A model generated the notes under the pieces. It was not told the DNA's origin and made no database searches. It worked only from the letters and a program-made list of their open reading frames with translations. A stretch of DNA of 25,264 nucleotides, taken from contig URHG01000039.1 in NCBI GenBank assembly GCA_900547555.1, forward strand, positions 1 through 25,264, read 5' to 3'. Both the position numbers and the translations under genes were made by a program. Each line of letters begins with the position of its first letter. Within the stretch, counting starts at the first letter, position 1. Below, piece after piece: positions 21,075-25,264 of the stretch. This DNA is from an uncultured Porphyromonadaceae bacterium. GTDB lineage: Bacteria > Bacteroidota > Bacteroidia > Bacteroidales > UBA11471.

Positions 21075-22424
21075 CTATTTATTTTCCCACTCCCAGTCGA
21101 GACGGACGATGTCTTCTTCGATAAGTTCACTACCCATCTGCACTTCGATGATCTGCAAATCGGTAACCGCACGCACAGCATGTCTCTGTCCCGATTTTAT
21201 ATGCACGACATCTCCTCGTCCCACCTCCACGATTTTCCCGTCGAGAGCCAAACGCCCCCGGCCGTCTATGAATGTCCACACCTCTTCCCGACGACTGTGA
21301 TACTGATAACTGATATTGCAACCAGCCTTGATGCAAAGAAGTTTGGTCAACGCCCGGTATCCGTCGGGCAATACGTTATACCCCATAACCTTATAAGTAC
21401 CCCATCGACGCTCCTCGTACATAGGTCTTTGGGCAAAACGATCGGCATAAGACTTCAACTGGGCGCACGCACGCTTGTCGCTCACCAAAATACCGTCGGG
21501 ACTGGCTGCCACAACAATATTCTTGGTACCCAAGCAGACAATAGGAATATCGAGTTCATTGACGACATGTGTTTCCTCGGCAGCTTCTCCGATGACGGCA
21601 TTGCCGGTAGCACGGTCTGACATTTCTTCGGTCAGACTGTTCCATGTACCCAAATCTTTCCATTTTCCATCATAAGGAAGAACCGCCACGGATGTCGCTT
21701 TTTCCACGACTTCATAGTCGAAACTGATTTGGGGTAATTCGACATATCGAGATCGTAACTCGGCAAATGTCTCCGCCGGAATATAGCGATCGACAATATC
21801 GGACAAATACCCGAGCTTAAAGGCAAAAACACCGCCATTCCACATCGCGCCATCGAGAATCAGGCGTTCGGCAATACAGCTATCGGGTTTCTCGACAAAA
21901 CGTATGACAGGAAAAATTCCGTCTCTTTCTTTTTCGAGATCGGGTACGATATAGCCGAACTTTGATGAAGGCTGCGTCGGGGATATTCCCATCAATACCA
22001 AATCGGCTCTACCTTGTGCGGCGGCTTGCGCCATTTGCCCGACAGTATGGAAATAGCTCTCTTCGGTATAAGGATCGATAGGCATCACAACGACGACTTC
22101 GTCTCGATCGCAATGCTGCTCTTTGAGTAAATATACGGTAGACAGAGCTATGGCCGGGAACGTATCCCGGCGTTCAGGCTCGGTGACGACATCGACATGA
22201 TTTCCCAGCTGACTGGTTATCGCATCTTTTTGCGACACACTGGTCGCTATGGTAATCGATGCATCGAGACCCGATTCCTTTATCTGACGGACAATGCGCT
22301 GCACCATAGATTCCCGCTTCCCGTCGGGGGCTTTCAACAATTTAAGAAACTGTTTCGAACGGGCATCGTTGGACAACGGCCACAGCCGTTTCCCCGATCC
22401 GCCCGACAGCAATAATATTCTCAT
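21075..22424 (-). CDS. manC: Mannose-1-phosphate guanylyltransferase with C-terminal cupin domain
   Basis: 449 residues, the two-domain ManC/AlgA layout. The N-terminal nucleotidyltransferase has the signature LSGGSGKRLWPLS (6-18) with KQF (24-26), MPIDPY (114-119) and FVEKP (176-180); the C-terminal type II phosphomannose-isomerase-like cupin (about 340-445) has YQYHSRREEVW (373-383) and GQRHAV (412-417). It makes GDP-mannose from mannose-1-phosphate and GTP for capsule, O-antigen or GDP-fucose synthesis. Whether the cupin is active as an isomerase cannot be told. No polysaccharide genes flank it here. Followed by the small tRNA-editing gene. No consensus promoter seen in the 140 bases upstream. 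Confidence 0.93.
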   Translation of the reverse strand: MRILLLSGGSGKRLWPLSNDARSKQFLKLLKAPDGKRESMVQRIVRQIKESGLDASITIATSVSQKDAITSQLGNHVDVVTEPERRDTFPAIALSTVYLLKEQHCDRDEVVVVMPIDPYTEESYFHTVGQMAQAAAQGRADLVLMGISPTQPSSKFGYIVPDLEKERDGIFPVIRFVEKPDSCIAERLILDGAMWNGGVFAFKLGYLSDIVDRYIPAETFAELRSRYVELPQISFDYEVVEKATSVAVLPYDGKWKDLGTWNSLTEEMSDRATGNAVIGEAAEETHVVNELDIPIVCLGTKNIVVAASPDGILVSDKRACAQLKSYADRFAQRPMYEERRWGTYKVMGYNVLPDGYRALTKLLCIKAGCNISYQYHSRREEVWTFIDGRGRLALDGKIVEVGRGDVVHIKSGQRHAVRAVTDLQIIEVQMGSELIEEDIVRLDWEWENK

Positions 22425-22610
22425 CGACTATGATATTTATTTCGACAAAACCATTACGACAAAATGCTCCGAGCAAAGGACAAACTCTTGCCGGAAAATT
22501 TTTCCCGAAACGCCCTTGTATTTCATTTGCAATATTACAAAAAAACACCCATATCTCCACCTGTAAAAACGAATAAAATTACAGAGATGCTTCAAGGTAC
22601 TGACGTTCCG

Positions 22611-22861
22611 TTCAGAATGACTGGACAATGTCATTCTGAGCGTATGTGAGGAATCTTCTGCTCTCTATTGATTGAGATTCTTCATTTCACTTCGTTTCAT
22701 TCAGAATGACAGATGCTTTTGAAGACAGTAACCCAAATGTCATTCCAAGCATTAGAGAGGAATCTCAAAAAGAATACCTTGTCATGCTGAACGGCAGTGA
22801 AGCATCTCACCCTCAACACTCCTATTCAAGAGATTCTTCCTCCCTACGGTCGTCAGAATAA
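22611..22861. repeat. Intergenic repeat cluster 3
   Basis: The same family as at 873-1127: 22611-22621 (reverse end), 22630-22656 (forward GTCATTCTGAGCG to GAATCTT), about 22676-22710 (reverse), 22739-22766 (forward), 22780-22807 (forward, GTCATGC variant) and about 22827-22860 (reverse). 22761-22860 nearly repeats 929-1031, with one base missing and about seven substitutions. It lies between the 5' end of manC and the 3' end of the GltD-like gene. The rest of 22425-23002 shows no gene. Confidence 0.8.
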
Positions 22862-23002
22862 ATAGGAAAAATCTTTCACAAAAAACCAAATTCATCGATC
22901 GTAAACTCTCCGGAATACCTCTACCCCTTATTTCCGAGTCTCAATTTACCCCCCCCAAAAACAGAAAAGAAATCGACAGTTTGCATGGCCATGTCGTTAC
23001 AA

Positions 23003-23033
23003 TAAAAATCCCGGACAGAAATTCTGTCCGGGA
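23003..23033 (-). terminator. Terminator of the GltD-like gene
   Basis: TCCCGGACAGAA (23009-23020) and TTCTGTCCGGGA (23022-23033) form a perfect inverted repeat; on the minus strand it is followed by ATTTTTATT. Confidence 0.88.
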
Positions 23034-23068
23034 AAATTCCGGTTCACGGAACTTATTAATGAAGAAAA

Positions 23069-24385
23069 TTACTCGCCCAGCAATTTTTTCGCATCGACAT
23101 ATTGGGCAATACCTACCGCCACTTTCTTGGCCTCTTTCATAGCCAACACGACGGTCTGCGGGGTATGTACCACATCCCCCCCGGCAAACACGCCTTTACG
23201 GGTAGTCATACCATAGGGCCTTTCTTTGGTAATTACATACCCCGAATCATCGACATCGATACCGGTCGTTGTCGATACGATACGATTGGCGGGACGCGAA
23301 CCGATAGCCAAAAGAATACGATTGAACGACAACACTTTTTCCCCTTCGGGCGTATCGACTTTCAATCCGGTAATCCACCCCGATTTATTGTCGCAGATAA
23401 ATTCTTGGGTGGCCGTACGCCATAAAAATTTCACGCCTTCGGCAACGGCATCTTCATATTCCGACCGTAAGGCCGACATCTCATTTTCGGTCTTATGATA
23501 AATCACATATACCTCTTTCGCCCCCATACGCAATGCTGTGCGGGCGGCGTCCATACCCACATTTCCGCATCCTATCACCCCCACGACCTCACCTTCATGT
23601 ACAGGAACTTCCCGACGATCGATCTCTCCGAAATTATACAAACTTACCATGCGCAAAAAATACGACGACTGCACGATTCCTTTTAAATCGCAACCGGGTA
23701 TATTGAGCGACTTGGGCAGCGCCGTTCCCGATCCGATAAAGACGGCATCATATTCCTGAGCAAAAATACGGTCTATGTCGATATTCTGTCCCACGACACA
23801 ATTGGTAATAAATGTAACACCCAGCGCCTCGATTTTCTTGATTTCTTTCCGCACGACCTCTTTGGGCAAACGATACTCGGGAATACCGAACATAAGCACT
23901 CCCCCAGGCTCGGGCTGGCTCTCGAAAATCGTTACATTAAATCCCTGACGGGCCAGATCTCCGGCCACCGTCAATCCGGCCGGTCCCGAACCGATGACAG
24001 CCACTTTTCCTCGTGTTTTTTGAGGTAATCGTTCCCGAATAAGACTCATTTCCACATCGAAATCGGCAATAAACCGTTCGAGCATACCTATGCGTATGCC
24101 TTTTCCCTTCGGATATAACACGCAATGTCCTTCGCACTGTTTTTCATGAGGACACACCCGCCCGCAAATAGCCGGCAAGTTACTACGCTCATTGATAACT
24201 GCCATGGCATCTCCCATATTACCCATCGACAGTTGATGGATAAACGACGGAATATCATTCTCTATGGGGCAACCTTTCCGGCAAGAAGGATTTTTGCAAT
24301 TGAGACAACGTTTCGCCTCATCGATAGCCTCCTTGATGGTATATCCGCTTACCTCATAAAATTTCAAACTCTTGTTTGATTCCAT
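23069..24385 (-). CDS. gltD: GltD-like NADPH-dependent flavoprotein (glutamate synthase small-subunit family)
   Basis: 438 residues. The N-terminal iron-sulfur domain has Cys27, 30, 35 and 39, then Cys74, 78, 84 and 88 (two 4Fe-4S sets). The FAD-binding GSGPAG (132-137), the NADPH-binding GCGNVG (272-277) and the late FAD contact AGGD (401-404) follow. It passes electrons from NADPH through FAD to the iron-sulfur centres. By family it can be the GltB partner, the homotetrameric GltA-like form, or the NfnB/SudA subunit. No large GltB or NfnA/SudB gene is adjacent in the window, which favours the stand-alone form. Start at ATG 24385; a TTG at 24427 would lie inside the upstream dyad and is unlikely. 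It has a clear terminator. Confidence 0.88.
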   Translation of the reverse strand: MESNKSLKFYEVSGYTIKEAIDEAKRCLNCKNPSCRKGCPIENDIPSFIHQLSMGNMGDAMAVINERSNLPAICGRVCPHEKQCEGHCVLYPKGKGIRIGMLERFIADFDVEMSLIRERLPQKTRGKVAVIGSGPAGLTVAGDLARQGFNVTIFESQPEPGGVLMFGIPEYRLPKEVVRKEIKKIEALGVTFITNCVVGQNIDIDRIFAQEYDAVFIGSGTALPKSLNIPGCDLKGIVQSSYFLRMVSLYNFGEIDRREVPVHEGEVVGVIGCGNVGMDAARTALRMGAKEVYVIYHKTENEMSALRSEYEDAVAEGVKFLWRTATQEFICDNKSGWITGLKVDTPEGEKVLSFNRILLAIGSRPANRIVSTTTGIDVDDSGYVITKERPYGMTTRKGVFAGGDVVHTPQTVVLAMKEAKKVAVGIAQYVDAKKLLGE

Positions 24386-24417
24386 TTTCTTTGTGTTTAT
24401 TCCAGTTTTGTCATATT

Positions 24418-24451
24418 GACTTTGCAAATATCTATCTTATTTTGCAAAGTC
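24418..24451. promoter_or_regulatory. Operator-like dyad upstream of the GltD-like gene
   Basis: GACTTTGCAAA (24418-24428) and TTTGCAAAGTC (24441-24451) are perfect 11-base inverted repeats with a 12-base spacer. Each contains the palindrome TTTGCAAA, and the two octamers start exactly 20 bases apart, so the site is a direct and an inverted repeat at once. It lies 33-66 bases before the ATG, where a promoter would be. No exact TAnnTTTG promoter overlaps it. Confidence 0.65.
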
Positions 24452-24592
24452 GGCATTACAAAATAAGATTTTTTAGAAAATTTAATCTTTCAAATTCCAT
24501 TTATCGGAAAAATCACCCAAAACATAGGCATAAGAGAATCGCAAGCATCTATTACAAAGACACTTGCGCTTATAACTCGGGAGTACTGAAAA

Positions 24593-25264
24593 CTAAAAAT
24601 ATCCGTTTTTCTCGATATATTCTTGCACTCCACCTAATCCAGTACATTTCACTAATACGCGATGCAGACTATCTGTGAGAAAACAGGTAGGGGTCGCTTG
24701 ACAACCGTATCGAATTTTCATCGGGCTCGAATCTTGCTTAAAATCGGAGATATAGATATAATTTCCGCCATAACGAGCTTGGGTCTCTTGCAGCTCATTT
24801 AAAGAACCGCTCAAACAATAAACCACAATCAGGAAATTCTCTCTCGAAGTAGCGGCATAAAGTCTGTCAAGATAAGCACGTCCAGTTTTTCCCATACAAC
24901 TCAAACCTCCGCAAAGCAACAGCACCTGCTTGCCTTGAAGTACAGACCAATCGAACGACATACCATCGGCCTGTGTACAAGGAAACGACGACAAGGTATC
25001 GCCCTCGACGATCTGATGGCACGAAATATGCTCCTGAATATTCATCCCATAAAAAGAGTCGCGCATTTCGGGAGTAAGGGTATTCAAGATATATGTCAAC
25101 GTATCTTTGGACAGTCCGAGGCGAACTTTATAAAGTCGTTGTAATCCGCTCGGTACAGAGGCAAACCGAATGGCTAAACAAGCGTTCTCCCGAAGAGCAT
25201 CATCCAATGTTTTTTGGTAATTCTGGAAAACTTCTGTTAGTACCTTATACAAAGGACTTTGGGA
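24593..25264 (-). CDS. Thioredoxin-fold (TlpA/AhpC-like) protein, partial at the right edge, CxxC lost
   Basis: The frame is open to the window end, so the N-terminus, with any signal peptide and DUF4369-like domain, is missing; 223 codons are visible. The helical LTPEMRDSFYG stretch, then VLQGKQVLLLCGGLSC, a helix, the LIVVYCLS strand, and YGCQATPTCFLTD with the expected cis-Pro match thioredoxin-like proteins of the TlpA group common in Bacteroidota. Where WCxxC is expected there is SCMGKTG, so only one cysteine remains and disulfide reductase activity is doubtful. Start codons visible inside the window (for example TTG at 25252) are internal. No clear terminator: only CGCAAG/CTTGCG (about 24540-24569) is seen downstream. 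Confidence 0.75.
   Translation of the reverse strand, partial: SQSPLYKVLTEVFQNYQKTLDDALRENACLAIRFASVPSGLQRLYKVRLGLSKDTLTYILNTLTPEMRDSFYGMNIQEHISCHQIVEGDTLSSFPCTQADGMSFDWSVLQGKQVLLLCGGLSCMGKTGRAYLDRLYAATSRENFLIVVYCLSGSLNELQETQARYGGNYIYISDFKQDSSPMKIRYGCQATPTCFLTDSLHRVLVKCTGLGGVQEYIEKNGYF

Noticed and set aside
20880..21620. Plus-strand frame of 246 codons opposite manC and the editing gene
   Set aside because: Spans two real genes on the other strand and has no recognisable features.
24418..24448. TTTG...TTTG inside the gltD dyad as a standard promoter
   Set aside because: The distance between the two TTTG copies (16 bases) is too short and the needed TA of TAnnTTTG is not in place.

Overview
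The window looks like chromosomal DNA of a Bacteroidales bacterium (phylum Bacteroidota), probably a gut or other glycan-degrading species. The evidence is several promoters of the TTTG / TAnnTTTG type used by this phylum, a glycoside-hydrolase-rich locus of secreted exo-enzymes, a BF3164-like lipoprotein, and dispersed GTCATTC...GAATCTC intergenic repeats of a kind I recall from this phylum. No species name can be given from the sequence alone.

Layout. (1) 15-401: a HEPN (HepT-like) protein whose usual nucleotidyltransferase partner would lie just off the left edge, then a terminator and a repeat-filled spacer. (2) 1138-11868, all on the minus strand: a glycan-debranching locus. Reading right to left it holds a GH95 fucosidase, a GH2 beta-galactosidase and an SGNH esterase (first operon, promoter at 11883-11915), then a repeat cluster, then a GH43 enzyme and two different GH51 arabinofuranosidases (second operon, promoter at 5691-5722). 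All six have secretion signals. There is no SusC/SusD pair, endo-enzyme or regulator in the window, so these look like side-chain trimmers that depend on machinery elsewhere. (3) 12015-13025: upp and a tRNA-Lys(CTT)/tRNA-Arg(ACG) pair with a near-consensus promoter and a terminator. (4) 13244-13762: a gene-poor spacer that carries a copy of the 3' end and terminator of rpsO, plus leader-like dyads. (5) 13763-15893: an aspartokinase homologue that has lost its catalytic glycine-rich motifs, followed by proC. (6) 15969-16307: a 5'-truncated permease remnant. (7) 16440-18729: rpsO and typA/bipA, divergent. (8) 18871-20480: a Qnr/MfpA-like pentapeptide-repeat protein and a propeller-type lipoprotein. 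(9) 20555-22424, minus strand: manC and a small alanyl-tRNA editing protein. (10) 23069-24385, minus strand: a GltD-like flavoprotein behind a striking TTTGCAAA dyad. (11) 24593-25264: a thioredoxin-fold protein without a CxxC motif, cut by the right edge.

How it works together. The glycan locus can be read as stepwise trimming of decorated plant polysaccharide side chains: O-acyl removal, then fucose, galactose and arabinofuranose. The rest is mostly housekeeping (translation, pyrimidine salvage, proline, GDP-mannose, glutamate or electron transfer). The points I find most worth following are the pseudo-aspartokinase coupled to proC, the rpsO 3'-end echo, the three repeat clusters placed at operon ends, and the TTTGCAAA operator-like site. 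I saw no CRISPR array, transposase or complete defence operon.
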